Part shown: positions 18,440 to 27,943 of the stretch, in pieces | How positions within the stretch are numbered: the stretch's first letter is position 1 | How the letters are laid out: the number at the start of each line of letters is the position of its first letter | NCBI RefSeq assembly: GCF_022370755.2 | Contig: NZ_CP092364.2 | Coordinates: 558,001-622,000, forward strand | DNA: 64,000 nucleotides | Reading direction: 5' to 3' | DNA from: Mycolicibacterium goodii | GTDB taxonomy: Bacteria; Actinomycetota; Actinomycetes; Mycobacteriales; Mycobacteriaceae | Notes under the pieces: model-generated | Told to the model about the DNA's origin: nothing | Database searches by the model: none | What the model saw: only the letters and a program-made list of their open reading frames with translations | Position numbers and translations under genes: made by a program

Positions 18440-20028
18440 GCCGCGACAGCGCGGATGCGGTGGTGGTCGGGGCCGGCCACAACGGTCTGGTCGCGGCCGC
18501 GATGCTGGCCGATGCCGGTTGGGACGTGGTCGTGCTCGAAGCCCAGCCGCAGCCCGGCGGTGCGGTCAAGAGCGCCGAACTCGTGCCGGGTTACACCAGC
18601 GATCTGTTCAGCGCGTTCTACCCGCTGTCGGTCGCCTCGCCTGCCCTGCGCGCGCTGAACCTGGAAGACCACGGGCTGCGGTGGACGCACGCGCCCGCAG
18701 TCGTGGGCCATCCCCGCTCGGCGGCCGACGAGGACGCGCCGATGATCTACCGCGACATCGACCGCACCGCAGCCGAATTGGATCGCCACCACCCTGGGGA
18801 CGGTCAGCGCTGGTGCGATCTGTTCGAGCAGTGGCTGAAGATCAAGGACGGCTTGATCTCGTCGCTGTTCACCCCGTTCCCGCCGGTGCGTGGTCTGATG
18901 CAGCTGCTGCGCAAGCTCGGCACCGCCGACGCCCTGCGGCTCGCACAACAACTCGTGATGCCCGCGGGCATCATGGCCGAGCATCTGTTCGACGGCGAGG
19001 CTGCGCGATTGTTGTTGCTGGGCAACGCGATGCACGCGGACGTGCCGATCGACGGCGTGGGTAGCGCGGTCATGGGCTACCTGCTGATCATGATGGCGCA
19101 GGACGGTGGCTGGCCGGTTCCGGTGGGTGGGGCCGGCCAGTTGACCGCGGCTCTTGTGAACCGGGCACGTTCGGCCGGCGCGCGCATCGAGTGTGGACGG
19201 CAGGTCGACGGTATCGATGTGCGGGGCGGCCGCGCGGTTGCCGTGCGCGTCGCCGACGGGACGACGGTGAACGTGCGGCGGGCCGTGATCGCCGATACGT
19301 CGGCCCCGCGGCTGTACCGCGACCTGCTGCCCGAACACGCCGTCCCCGCGGCGGTGCGCCGCAGCTTCGACCGGTTCGTGTGGGACACACCGGTGTTGAA
19401 GATCAACTATGCGCTCGATGCGCCCGTGCCGTGGCGCTCGAAGAACCTGAACGAGGCCGGGACCGTGCACGTGGGCGCCGACCATGACGGGCTGGTGCGG
19501 TGGATGGCCGACCTCAACACCGCGACGCTGCCGCAGCACCCCTTCATGCTGTTCGGGCAGATGACCACGGCGGATCCGACCCGATCCCCCGAAGGCACCG
19601 AAAGTGCCTGGTCCTACACACATCTGCCACGCGGTATGGCCGATGACGCCTCGGCCGAGAAACTGGCCGAGGTGGTCGATCAGGTCCTCGAAGACCATGC
19701 CCCCGGTTTCGGCGAGCGTGTGGTGGGCCGGGTGATCCAGCGTCCGTCCGACCTGGAGGCCGGCGATGCGAACCTGCACACCGGCGCCGTCAACGGCGGC
19801 ACCTCACAGCTCTATCAGCAGCTGATCTTCCGGCCCGTGCCGGGCTTCGGCACCGCCGAGACACCGGTCCCCAACGTCTTTCTTGGCAGTGCCGGCGCCC
19901 ACCCCGGCGGCGGCGTGCACGGTGTGTGCGGCCGCAACGCCGCCAAGGCCGCACTGGGCAACGACGGTGTGACCGGCTGGCCGCGAAGGACGCTCAGCAA
20001 GGCCGTGTTGTCGTTGGTCACGCGGTGA
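18436..20028 (+). CDS. FAD-dependent oxidoreductase, phytoene-desaturase family
   Basis: Flavoprotein of 530 residues. The N-terminal dinucleotide-binding motif VVVGAGHNGLVAAAMLADAG is followed by the family's second motif EAQPQPGGAVKS. The C-terminus carries the FAD-binding HPGGGVHGVCGRNAA segment. Relatives act on carotenoids, retinol or other polyprenyl lipids. The ATG overlaps the SRPBCC stop (ATGA) and its stop overlaps the RecQ start (GTGA). The substrate cannot be set from sequence alone. Confidence 0.85.
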   Translation: MSRDSADAVVVGAGHNGLVAAAMLADAGWDVVVLEAQPQPGGAVKSAELVPGYTSDLFSAFYPLSVASPALRALNLEDHGLRWTHAPAVVGHPRSAADEDAPMIYRDIDRTAAELDRHHPGDGQRWCDLFEQWLKIKDGLISSLFTPFPPVRGLMQLLRKLGTADALRLAQQLVMPAGIMAEHLFDGEAARLLLLGNAMHADVPIDGVGSAVMGYLLIMMAQDGGWPVPVGGAGQLTAALVNRARSAGARIECGRQVDGIDVRGGRAVAVRVADGTTVNVRRAVIADTSAPRLYRDLLPEHAVPAAVRRSFDRFVWDTPVLKINYALDAPVPWRSKNLNEAGTVHVGADHDGLVRWMADLNTATLPQHPFMLFGQMTTADPTRSPEGTESAWSYTHLPRGMADDASAEKLAEVVDQVLEDHAPGFGERVVGRVIQRPSDLEAGDANLHTGAVNGGTSQLYQQLIFRPVPGFGTAETPVPNVFLGSAGAHPGGGVHGVCGRNAAKAALGNDGVTGWPRRTLSKAVLSLVTR

Positions 20029-21626
20029 GGTCCCTGGAAGACGTCGCCGCCGAGGTTTTCGGGTGGCGATCACTACGTCCCGAACAACTCACGGCGATGT
20101 CGGGCATCCTCGACGGTCGCGACGTGCTCGCGGTGATGCCGACCGGTTCGGGGAAGTCGGCGATCTACCAGGTGCCCGCGGTGCTGCTGTCGGGGCCGGT
20201 GCTCGTGGTTTCGCCGTTGATCGCGCTGCAGTTCGACCAGATCGCGCAGCTGGAGCACAGCGAGGCCCCGCAAGCTGTGGCCATCAACTCCCGGCAGAAA
20301 GCCGCCGCGCTGGACCGGGCATGGGCCGCCGTGCGCGACGGTCAGGCCCGCTACATCTTCCTCGGACCCGAGCAGTTGGCGCGCGACGACGTGCTGGCCG
20401 AGCTCGCGGATGCGCGCCCGGCGTTGGTGGTGGTGGACGAGGCGCACTGTGTTTCGGCGTGGGGGCACGATTTTCGGCCCACCTATCTGCGTGTGCGCGA
20501 TGCGATCGACCGGCTCGGCAGGCCACCGGTGGCGGCGCTGACCGCGACGGCATCGGGCGTGGTGCGCCGCGAGATCATCGACATCCTTGGCCTGCGGAAC
20601 CCCGTCGTCGTCGCGAGCGGATTCGACCGCCCCAACATCGGGCTGCGGGTGTGCACCCACACCGACGACGCGCAGAAGCGCCAGGCCATCCTCGACGCGG
20701 TTGCCGACCTGCCATCGCCGGGTCTGCTCTACTGCGCCACCCGCAAAGATGTCGAGTATTTCGCCGAGGAGTTGCAACGGCGCGGGGTATCCGCGGCCGG
20801 CTATCACGCGGGTCTGCGGTCACGTGAGCGGGCCGACGTGCAGCGCCGCTTCCATGACGACGAGGTCGACGTGGTCGCCGCCACCTCGGCGTTCGGCATG
20901 GGTATCGACAAGCCGAATGTCCGCTTCGTCGCGCATGCCTCGATCCCGGAATCGGTGGACACCTACTACCAGCAGATCGGCCGTGGCGGTCGCGATGACG
21001 AACCCGCGCAGGCCGTGCTGTTCTACCGCGCCGAGGATCTGTCGCTGGGCACCTTCTTCGCCACCCGCCACGTCGACGAGGATCTGTTGGCCCGTGTGTA
21101 CACGGCGTTGAACGGTGCGAAGCCCAAGCGGTTCAAGGACCTTCGCGCCGATCTCGGGTCCGGCAGCCGCAGCGTGACCGCGGCCGTGAACCTTCTGGAA
21201 CGTGCCGGGGCGGTCACCTCGGCACGGGCGGGGTTCTCGACGACGGGCCTCGCCGTCGACGAGGCAGTGCGCAAGGCCGTCGAGATGGCCGAGATCTCCG
21301 AACGCGTCGACCACACCCGCGTGGAGATGATGCGGTCCTATGCCGAGACCCCCGACTGCCGACGGCAGTTCCTCCTCGCGTACTTCGGCGACCACCTGCC
21401 GAGACCCTGCGGCAATTGCGACCGCTGCCTCGACGGCTCGACGCCAAGGAGCTCGGGTTCGCCGGCGATCGCGCCGGGCACGCCCGTCGAGCACCGCGAG
21501 TGGGGACCCGGCGTGATCCTCGACGGCGACGAGGAGCGCCTCACGGCGCTGTTCGACTTCTACGGTTACCGCGTGCTGTCCGTCGAGGCGATCCAGGAGA
21601 ACTCGGTGCTGAAGATCACCGGCTGA
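20025..21626 (+). CDS. recQ: RecQ-family ATP-dependent DNA helicase
   Basis: Helicase of 533 residues. Motif 0 (FGWRSLRPEQ), Walker A (MPTGSGKS), the DEAH box (VVDEAHCVSAWGHDFRPTY), motif III (TATA) and the arginine-finger motif VI (QQIGRGGRD) are in order. A RecQ zinc module follows (CRRQFLLAYF...CGNCDRC). The RQC and HRDC domains are short or absent; instead a small C-terminal domain (about 60 residues with HREWGPGVIL) ends the protein. GTG start overlaps the upstream stop by four bases. Role in DNA repair is inferred. Confidence 0.9.
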   Translation: MRSLEDVAAEVFGWRSLRPEQLTAMSGILDGRDVLAVMPTGSGKSAIYQVPAVLLSGPVLVVSPLIALQFDQIAQLEHSEAPQAVAINSRQKAAALDRAWAAVRDGQARYIFLGPEQLARDDVLAELADARPALVVVDEAHCVSAWGHDFRPTYLRVRDAIDRLGRPPVAALTATASGVVRREIIDILGLRNPVVVASGFDRPNIGLRVCTHTDDAQKRQAILDAVADLPSPGLLYCATRKDVEYFAEELQRRGVSAAGYHAGLRSRERADVQRRFHDDEVDVVAATSAFGMGIDKPNVRFVAHASIPESVDTYYQQIGRGGRDDEPAQAVLFYRAEDLSLGTFFATRHVDEDLLARVYTALNGAKPKRFKDLRADLGSGSRSVTAAVNLLERAGAVTSARAGFSTTGLAVDEAVRKAVEMAEISERVDHTRVEMMRSYAETPDCRRQFLLAYFGDHLPRPCGNCDRCLDGSTPRSSGSPAIAPGTPVEHREWGPGVILDGDEERLTALFDFYGYRVLSVEAIQENSVLKITG

Positions 21627-21636
21627 TTCCTCCTGC

Positions 21637-21694
21637 CGAGCAGACACAAAAGTGCCCTTTTCGGCGCCAAAATGGGCACTTTTGTGTCTGCTCG
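21637..21694. repeat. near-perfect inverted repeat (GAGCAGAC family)
   Basis: A 58-bp palindrome between the convergent recQ and kdpE genes. Arms start CGAGCAGACACAAAAGTGCCC and are mirrored exactly on the right, with an internal GGCGCC-like centre. It matches the outer arms of the element at 15086-15147 and should serve as a bidirectional terminator. Confidence 0.85.
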
Positions 21695-21705
21695 CGAGTG
21701 GAAGG

Positions 21706-22398
21706 TCACGCCTGGAAGCGGTAACCCATACCCGCTTCGGTGAGCAGGTGCACCGGATGGGACGGGTCGTTCTCGAGCTTGCGGCGCAACTGCGCGAGAT
21801 ACACGCGCAGATAGTGGGTCTCGGTGGCGTATGCCGGGCCCCACACCTCGCGGAGCAGCTCCTCGCGGCCGACCAGCTTGCCGCGGTTGCGCACCAGCAT
21901 CTCCAACATGCCCCACTCGGTGGGCGTCAGATGCACCTCGGTGCCGTTCTTGATCACCTTCTTGGCCGCGAGGTCGACCGTGAACGACGCGGTCTCGACG
22001 ACGGGCTGATCGGTCTCGGGCACCGCGGCACGACGCACGGCGGCACGCAAGCGCGCCAGAAACTCGTCCATGCCAAAGGGTTTGGTGACGTAGTCGTCGG
22101 CGCCGGCATCCAGTGCCTCGACCTTGTCGGACGAGTCGGTCCGTGCCGACAGCACGATCACCGGGGCGCTGAGCCACCCGCGCAGGCCGTGCAGCACCTC
22201 GATGCCGGACATGTCGGGCAGTCCGAGGTCCAGCACGATGACGTCGGGCCGGTGATCGGCGGCGCTGCGCAGTGCCTCGGCGCCTGTGGCCGCGGTGCGC
22301 ACCTCGTAGCCGCGGACCGACAGGTTGATGCGCAGGGCCCGCAGGATCTGGGGTTCGTCGTCGATGACCAGCACACGCGTCTTCGCCGGTGTCGTCAT
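21706..22398 (-). CDS. kdpE: KdpE response regulator
   Basis: OmpR/PhoB-type response regulator of 230 residues. Receiver domain: acidic pair IDDEP, phospho-acceptor Asp in VLDLGLPDMSG, Thr/Ser in VLSARTD and Lys in VTKPFG. The C-terminal winged helix contains LTPTEWGMLEMLVRN and the recognition segment HYLRVYLAQLRRKLE. It activates the kdp operon on low K+ or osmotic stress in known systems. The ATG overlaps the kdpD stop by four bases. Confidence 0.95.
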   Translation of the reverse strand: MTTPAKTRVLVIDDEPQILRALRINLSVRGYEVRTAATGAEALRSAADHRPDVIVLDLGLPDMSGIEVLHGLRGWLSAPVIVLSARTDSSDKVEALDAGADDYVTKPFGMDEFLARLRAAVRRAAVPETDQPVVETASFTVDLAAKKVIKNGTEVHLTPTEWGMLEMLVRNRGKLVGREELLREVWGPAYATETHYLRVYLAQLRRKLENDPSHPVHLLTEAGMGYRFQA

Positions 22399-24938
22399 GC
22401 CGGGGCCGCCAGTTCGATCTCGACGGTCAACCCGCCGCCAGGTGTGTCACCGGCCGAGATGGTGCCGCCCATGGCCTCGACGAAACCTTTGGCCACCGAA
22501 AGGCCGAGGCCCACACCGGTGGTGGTGTTGTGGTCGCCGAGCCGTTGGAACGGTGCGAACAACGCGTCCTCGGCGCCGCGCGGAATCCCGGGTCCCTCGT
22601 CGACGACGGCGATCAGCACCTTGTCGGCGACGCGTCCGGCCGTCACCCGGATCAGACCGTCGGAGGCGTAGCGCAGCGCGTTGTCGATCAGGTTGGCCAG
22701 CACGCGCTCGAGCAGACCGCTGTCGGCCAGTGCCACCGAATCGCCCACCTCGACCTTGACCCGGTCCACACCGGAGCGGCCGTAACCGGTGGCGCCGCGG
22801 CTGATGCCCAGCAGTGCGCGTTGCACGGTCTCCTCCAGGTACACGGGCCGCAACTCGGGGCGGACCACCCCGGCCGCCAACCGCGACGAGTCGAGCAGGT
22901 TTCCCACGAGCGCGGTGAGCGCGTCGACGGATTCCTCGATGGTGGCGAGCAGCTCGGCGGTGTCCTCGGCCGAGAAGTCGATGTCGTCGCTGCGCAGGCT
23001 CGACGCGGCAGCCTTGGCTGCGGCCAGCGGGGTGCGCAGATCGTGGCTCACCGCGGACAACAGCGAGCGGCGCAGTTCGTCGGCCTGCGCGATCGCGTGG
23101 GCCTTGCCTGCCTCGTCACGGAGTTCGCGTTGGCGCACCAACCCCGCGGCCTGGTGGGCCACCGCACCGAGCACCCGCCGGTCACGCGCGGCGAGTCCGC
23201 GGCCCGACAGCAGCAGCCAGAATTCGTCGCCGTCGTCCCCTGCCTCGACCGCGGTGTCGGCGACTTCGACACGGTCGCACGGGTCCTGGCCGACGCAGTC
23301 AACAACCTCTGCACCGGACGGGGTTTGGCGAAGCAGGCTCACCGCGCGTTGCGAATACGTTTCGCGGACGCGTTCCAGCAGCGCGTTCAGGTCGGCCCCG
23401 CGCAGCACCGACCCGGCGAACAACGCGAGCAGTTCGGCCTCCCGCGAGGCGTGCCTGGCCTCGCGGGCCCGTTTCGCCGCGCCGTCCACCAGCGCCGCGA
23501 CCGCGACGGCCACTGCGAGCAGCACCACCACGGTCAGTGCGCTGTCGGGGTCGGACATCGTGAACGTATGGCGAGGGCTGATCAGGAAGTAGTTGAGCAG
23601 CAGCCCCGACAGCACGGCGGACAACGCTGCCGGTGCGACACCGCCGAGCAGGGCGACGACGAGCACCCCGATGAAGAACAGTGCGCTCTTGCCGCCGACG
23701 TCCAGGAACGGGTCGAGCACCGCGACGGTGACCGCGCAGATCAGCGACGGCACCACCAGCGCCGCAGCCCATGACGCCGCGTGCCGCTGCCGCGGTGTGG
23801 TCGACGACCAGCGGAAGCCGCGCTTGGCGGCCTCGTGGGTGACCATGTGGACGTCGATCTTCTCGGACCGCTGCACGACCGTCGACCCGATGCCCTCGTC
23901 GAAGATCCGCGCCCACCGTGACCGCCGCGACGTGCCGAGCACCAATTGTGTGGCGTTGATCTCGCGTGCGAAATCCAGCAGTGCGGTGGGCACGTCGTCA
24001 CCGACGATGGTGTGCACCGTGGCACCGAGGCTCGTCGCGACTTCGCGGACCTTGCCCATCTGGGCGGCCGAGATTCCCGAGAGTCCGTCGCCGCGAACCA
24101 CATGGACCACCAGGAGTTCGGCGCTGGACTTGGACGCGATGCGGAACGCGCGTCGCACCAGCGTTTCCGACTCGGGGCCACCGGTGACCGCGACGACGAC
24201 GCGTTCGCGGGTCTCCCATGTGGCCGTGATGTTGTTGTCGGCGCGGTATTTGGCCAGGGCCGTGTCGACCTGATCGGCGAGCCACAGCAGCGCCAGTTCC
24301 CGTAGCGCGGTGAGGTTTCCCCGCCGGAAGTAGTTGGAGAGTGCGGCGTCGATCCGTTCGGGTGCATAGACGTTGCCGTGGGACAGTCTGCGCCGCAATG
24401 CCTCCGGGGTGATGTCGACCAGTTCGACCTGGTCGGCCGCGCGCACCACCTCGTCGGGGACCTTCTCCTGCTGCTCGATGCCGGTGATGGCGGCCACGAC
24501 GTCGTTGAGGCTCTCCAGGTGCTGCACGTTCACCGTCGAGATGACGGTGATGCCGGCGTCGAGCAGTTCCTCGATGTCCTGCCAGCGTTTCGGGTTCTTG
24601 CTGCCGGGGGTGTTGGTGTGGGCGAGTTCGTCGACCAGCACCACCTGTGGATTGCGGGCCAGCACCGCGGGCACATCGAGCTCGGGGAACCGGCCGCCGC
24701 GGTACGTGATGTACCGCGGCGGGATGGTTTCGATGCCGTCGAGCAGCTCCGCGGTCTTCTTGCGTCCATGGGTCTCGACGACGGCGGCCACCACGTCGGT
24801 GCCGCGCTCGAGCCGGCGGTGCGCCTCTCCGAGCATCGCGTACGTCTTTCCCACACCGGGCGCCGCACCCAGGTAGATGCGCAGTTCGCCGCGCTTCGAT
24901 GCGTTCGACGCCCGCGTACTCACATGACCATCATCCAC
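22395..24938 (-). CDS. kdpD: KdpD sensor histidine kinase
   Basis: Sensor kinase of 847 residues. Order of domains: KdpD N-domain with Walker A-like GAAPGVGKT and DELAHTNTPG, a universal-stress-protein-like domain (about 250-370), four membrane helices (about 395-490), a GAF-like region, the H-box SHDLRTPLAAAK and the ATPase domain with N-box NLIDNALRYA and G-boxes DEGPGIP and GVGLGLSVAKG. GTG 24938 overlaps the kdpC stop by eight bases; an in-frame GTG at 24923 is another possible start. Confidence 0.94.
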   Translation of the reverse strand: MDDGHVSTRASNASKRGELRIYLGAAPGVGKTYAMLGEAHRRLERGTDVVAAVVETHGRKKTAELLDGIETIPPRYITYRGGRFPELDVPAVLARNPQVVLVDELAHTNTPGSKNPKRWQDIEELLDAGITVISTVNVQHLESLNDVVAAITGIEQQEKVPDEVVRAADQVELVDITPEALRRRLSHGNVYAPERIDAALSNYFRRGNLTALRELALLWLADQVDTALAKYRADNNITATWETRERVVVAVTGGPESETLVRRAFRIASKSSAELLVVHVVRGDGLSGISAAQMGKVREVATSLGATVHTIVGDDVPTALLDFAREINATQLVLGTSRRSRWARIFDEGIGSTVVQRSEKIDVHMVTHEAAKRGFRWSSTTPRQRHAASWAAALVVPSLICAVTVAVLDPFLDVGGKSALFFIGVLVVALLGGVAPAALSAVLSGLLLNYFLISPRHTFTMSDPDSALTVVVLLAVAVAVAALVDGAAKRAREARHASREAELLALFAGSVLRGADLNALLERVRETYSQRAVSLLRQTPSGAEVVDCVGQDPCDRVEVADTAVEAGDDGDEFWLLLSGRGLAARDRRVLGAVAHQAAGLVRQRELRDEAGKAHAIAQADELRRSLLSAVSHDLRTPLAAAKAAASSLRSDDIDFSAEDTAELLATIEESVDALTALVGNLLDSSRLAAGVVRPELRPVYLEETVQRALLGISRGATGYGRSGVDRVKVEVGDSVALADSGLLERVLANLIDNALRYASDGLIRVTAGRVADKVLIAVVDEGPGIPRGAEDALFAPFQRLGDHNTTTGVGLGLSVAKGFVEAMGGTISAGDTPGGGLTVEIELAAPA

Positions 24939-25797
24939 GCGCGGCCGGCGTGTCGAGGGCGATGTTGAGTTCCAGCACGTTCACCCGCGGTTCGCCGAGG
25001 AAACCCAGCGTGCGGCCGTCGGTGTGCTGGGCGACCAGTTGCCTGACCTGTTCGGGGCTCAGGCCCCGAGCCCGTGCCACCCGGTCGACCTGTAGATCGG
25101 CGTACGCGACGGAGATGTCGGGGTCGAGTCCGCTGCCGCTGGCGGTGACCGCATCGGCAGGCACCTGTGCCACGGCCGTGCCGCGGATCGGCACGATCTG
25201 CCCGACGGTGTAGTCCTCGCCGGGTTCTGCGCACTCGACCCGCACGCCCTCGTAGGTGGAGAGGAACGGTGCTGTGGTGTCGGCGCATGGTTCGTTGACG
25301 CTGACGACTCGGGCGGGGGTGAGGACTTGTCCGCGTGTGTCACGCGGACCGATCACCGACAGCACCGCGCCGACTCCGCCGGGGGTGCAGAACGGCCGGG
25401 CGCCGCTGACGCCGTCGAGGTCACCGATCGCTCGACTGCGCTGGCACACCTGGGTCAGCAGGCTGGGTTTGCCGGGTTGGTCGATGACGCTTTCCGGTCC
25501 CAGATTGCCGGCGCTGGTGGCCATCGGGTCGTATCCGTCACCGGCGGCAGACGGGCGGGGCTGGAAGTACTGCGGCAGCGGGTTGCCGTCGGCGTCGGTG
25601 AACGACTGCCCGATCAGGCTGCTGCCCACCGGTTTTCCGGCCACCTCGATGATCGATCCGTCGGCCTTGTCCTGCAGGCCGGGAAGTTGGGCCACCAGCC
25701 AGATGAACACCGGGTAGCCGAGGCCGAGGATCACGGTGAGCGCCAGCAGGGCCCGCAGCGCGGCGGTGTGTTGGCGGACGATGTTGGTGAAAGACAT
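24931..25797 (-). CDS. kdpC: KdpC subunit with a large insertion
   Basis: Single-helix subunit of the KdpFABC K+-ATPase, 288 residues. The membrane helix (about 14-38), SFTDADGNPLPQYFQPRPSAAGDGYDP motif, SNLGPE-like segment and C-terminal VTASGSGLDPDIS and GEPRVNVLELN motifs are all present. The usual length is about 190. The extra ~90 residues fall between the GNLGPE and VPADAVTASGSG motifs (about 100-213) and contain four cysteines. The ATG lies one base after the kdpB stop. Confidence 0.93.
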   Translation of the reverse strand: MSFTNIVRQHTAALRALLALTVILGLGYPVFIWLVAQLPGLQDKADGSIIEVAGKPVGSSLIGQSFTDADGNPLPQYFQPRPSAAGDGYDPMATSAGNLGPESVIDQPGKPSLLTQVCQRSRAIGDLDGVSGARPFCTPGGVGAVLSVIGPRDTRGQVLTPARVVSVNEPCADTTAPFLSTYEGVRVECAEPGEDYTVGQIVPIRGTAVAQVPADAVTASGSGLDPDISVAYADLQVDRVARARGLSPEQVRQLVAQHTDGRTLGFLGEPRVNVLELNIALDTPAARG

Positions 25798-25798
25798 G

Positions 25799-27943
25799 TC
25801 AGGACATCCCGGGAAGAAGGTGGACTACCAGGTCGATGAGTTTGATGCCGAGGAACGGCGCGATGATGCCGCCGAGGCCGTAGATGCACAGGTTGCGGCT
25901 CAACAGCTTCGACGCGCTGCTCGGTGTGTAGCGGACGCCCTTGAGCGCCAGGGGGATCAGCGCCACGATCACAATGGCGTTGAAGATCACCGCCGACAGG
26001 ATCGCCGACTGCGGGCTGTGCAACCGCATGATGTTGAGCAGGTCCAGTCCGGGGAACAGGCCCACGAACAACGCCGGGATGATCGCGAAGTACTTCGCGA
26101 TGTCGTTGGCGATCGAGAACGTGGTCAACGCGCCACGGGTGATCAGCAACTGCTTGCCGATCTCGACGATCTCGATGAGCTTGGTCGGGTCGGAGTCGAG
26201 ATCGACCATGTTGCCGGCCTCTTTGGCCGCCGAGGTGCCGGTGTTCATCGCGACGCCCACGTCGGCCTGCGCCAGGGCGGGCGCGTCGTTCGTGCCGTCT
26301 CCGGTCATCGCGACCAGGCGTCCACCGGCCTGCTCACGCTTGATCAGCGCCAGTTTGTCCTCGGGGGTGGCCTCGGCGAGGAAGTCGTCGACGCCGGCCT
26401 CGTCGGCGATGGCCTTGGCCGTCAACGGATTGTCACCGGTGATCATCACGGTGCGGATCCCCATGCGGCGCATCTCGTCGAAACGCTGCCGCATGCCTTG
26501 TTTGACAACGTCTTTGAGGTGGATGACGCCGAGCACCTCGGCCCGCTTGGGGTCGGTGTCGTCGGTGATGACGTGCCCGACCACCAGGGGAGTGCCGCCG
26601 GCCGCCGAGATCGCGTCGACGACGTCGAACAATTCGGTGGGCACAGTGCCGCCTTCACCGCGCACCCATTCGACGACGGCGGCCGCCGCGCCCTTGCGCA
26701 GGCGGTGCTCGCCGAGGTTGACACCCGACATGCGGGTGGTGGCGCTGAATTCGATCCAGTGCGCCTCGGCGAGTTCGCCGGGGGTGCGGGCCCGCAGGCC
26801 GAATTCCCGCTTGGCGAATACGACGATCGACCGGCCCTCTGGGGTTTCGTCGGCCAGGCTCGACAACTGTGCGGCATCGGCGAGCGCCTCGGGAGTCACA
26901 CCGGTCAGCGGCACGAACGCGGCGGCCTGCCGGTTGCCCAGCGTGATGGTGCCGGTCTTGTCCAGCAGCAGCGTGTTCACGTCGCCCGCGGCCTCGACCG
27001 CGCGGCCCGACATCGCAAGCACGTTGCGCTGCACCAGGCGGTCCATCCCGGCGATGCCGATGGCCGAGAGCAACGCGCCGATCGTCGTCGGGATCAGGCA
27101 CACCAGCAGCGCCACCATGACGATGCCGCTGACCCCGTCGCCGGTGAGCGCGAGGGTGTCGAGTACGCCCGGATTGTTGGCCTTGGAGTAGATCGCCAAG
27201 GGCTGCAGGGTCGCGACGGCGAACACGAAGATGATCGTCAACGCGGCCAGCAGGATGTTGAGTGCGATCTCGTTGGGTGTCTTCTGCCGGTTGGCGCCCT
27301 CGACGAGGGCGATCATGCGGTCGATGAAGCTCTCACCCGGTTTCTGTGTGATGCGCACGACGATGCGGTCGGACAGCACCGTGGTGCCGCCGGTGACCGC
27401 CGAACGGTCACCCCCGGATTCCCGGATCACAGGGGCGGATTCGCCGGTGATGGCCGATTCGTCGACTGACGCAATGCCTTCCACGACGTCACCGTCGCCG
27501 GGGATGGTCTGCCCGGCCTCCACGACGACGATGTCGCCCTGGCGCAGTTGCGGGGCGGGGACGGCCTCCTCTCCGCCCGATTCGTTGAGACGACGGGCCA
27601 TGGTGTCGGCCTTGGTTTTCCGCAGCGACTCGGCCTGGGCCTTGCCGCGGCCCTCGGCGACCGCCTCGGCGAGGTCGGCGAACACCACCGTGAGCCACAA
27701 CCACGCCACGATCAGCCATCCGAACCAGGTGGGTTCGGCGCATGCCAGGATGGTCGACCACACGGCGCCGATCTCGACGATGAACATCACCGGGTTGCGC
27801 CACAGCGTGCGCGGGTTCAGCTTGCGCAGCGCGTCGGGCAGCGAGCGCCACAACATCTTCGGGTCGAGCAGGCCACCCTGGACGGGCTTGGCGGGTCTCG
27901 GGGTGTGGTCGAGGACCGCCGGCGGGGCGGTGCGAACTGCCAT
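25799..27943 (-). CDS. kdpB: KdpB, catalytic P-type ATPase subunit
   Basis: Catalytic subunit of the K+-importing KdpFABC complex, 714 residues. Actuator TGES ([10 protein letters not shown]), phosphorylation site [21 protein letters not shown] and the transmembrane CLIPTTIG motif are present. The ATG at 27943 overlaps the kdpA stop by one base (TGATG). The open frame extends into kdpA but is not coding there. Order kdpA-B-C-D-E with tight junctions indicates one transcript. Confidence 0.96.
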   Translation of the reverse strand: MAVRTAPPAVLDHTPRPAKPVQGGLLDPKMLWRSLPDALRKLNPRTLWRNPVMFIVEIGAVWSTILACAEPTWFGWLIVAWLWLTVVFADLAEAVAEGRGKAQAESLRKTKADTMARRLNESGGEEAVPAPQLRQGDIVVVEAGQTIPGDGDVVEGIASVDESAITGESAPVIRESGGDRSAVTGGTTVLSDRIVVRITQKPGESFIDRMIALVEGANRQKTPNEIALNILLAALTIIFVFAVATLQPLAIYSKANNPGVLDTLALTGDGVSGIVMVALLVCLIPTTIGALLSAIGIAGMDRLVQRNVLAMSGRAVEAAGDVNTLLLDKTGTITLGNRQAAAFVPLTGVTPEALADAAQLSSLADETPEGRSIVVFAKREFGLRARTPGELAEAHWIEFSATTRMSGVNLGEHRLRKGAAAAVVEWVRGEGGTVPTELFDVVDAISAAGGTPLVVGHVITDDTDPKRAEVLGVIHLKDVVKQGMRQRFDEMRRMGIRTVMITGDNPLTAKAIADEAGVDDFLAEATPEDKLALIKREQAGGRLVAMTGDGTNDAPALAQADVGVAMNTGTSAAKEAGNMVDLDSDPTKLIEIVEIGKQLLITRGALTTFSIANDIAKYFAIIPALFVGLFPGLDLLNIMRLHSPQSAILSAVIFNAIVIVALIPLALKGVRYTPSSASKLLSRNLCIYGLGGIIAPFLGIKLIDLVVHLLPGMS

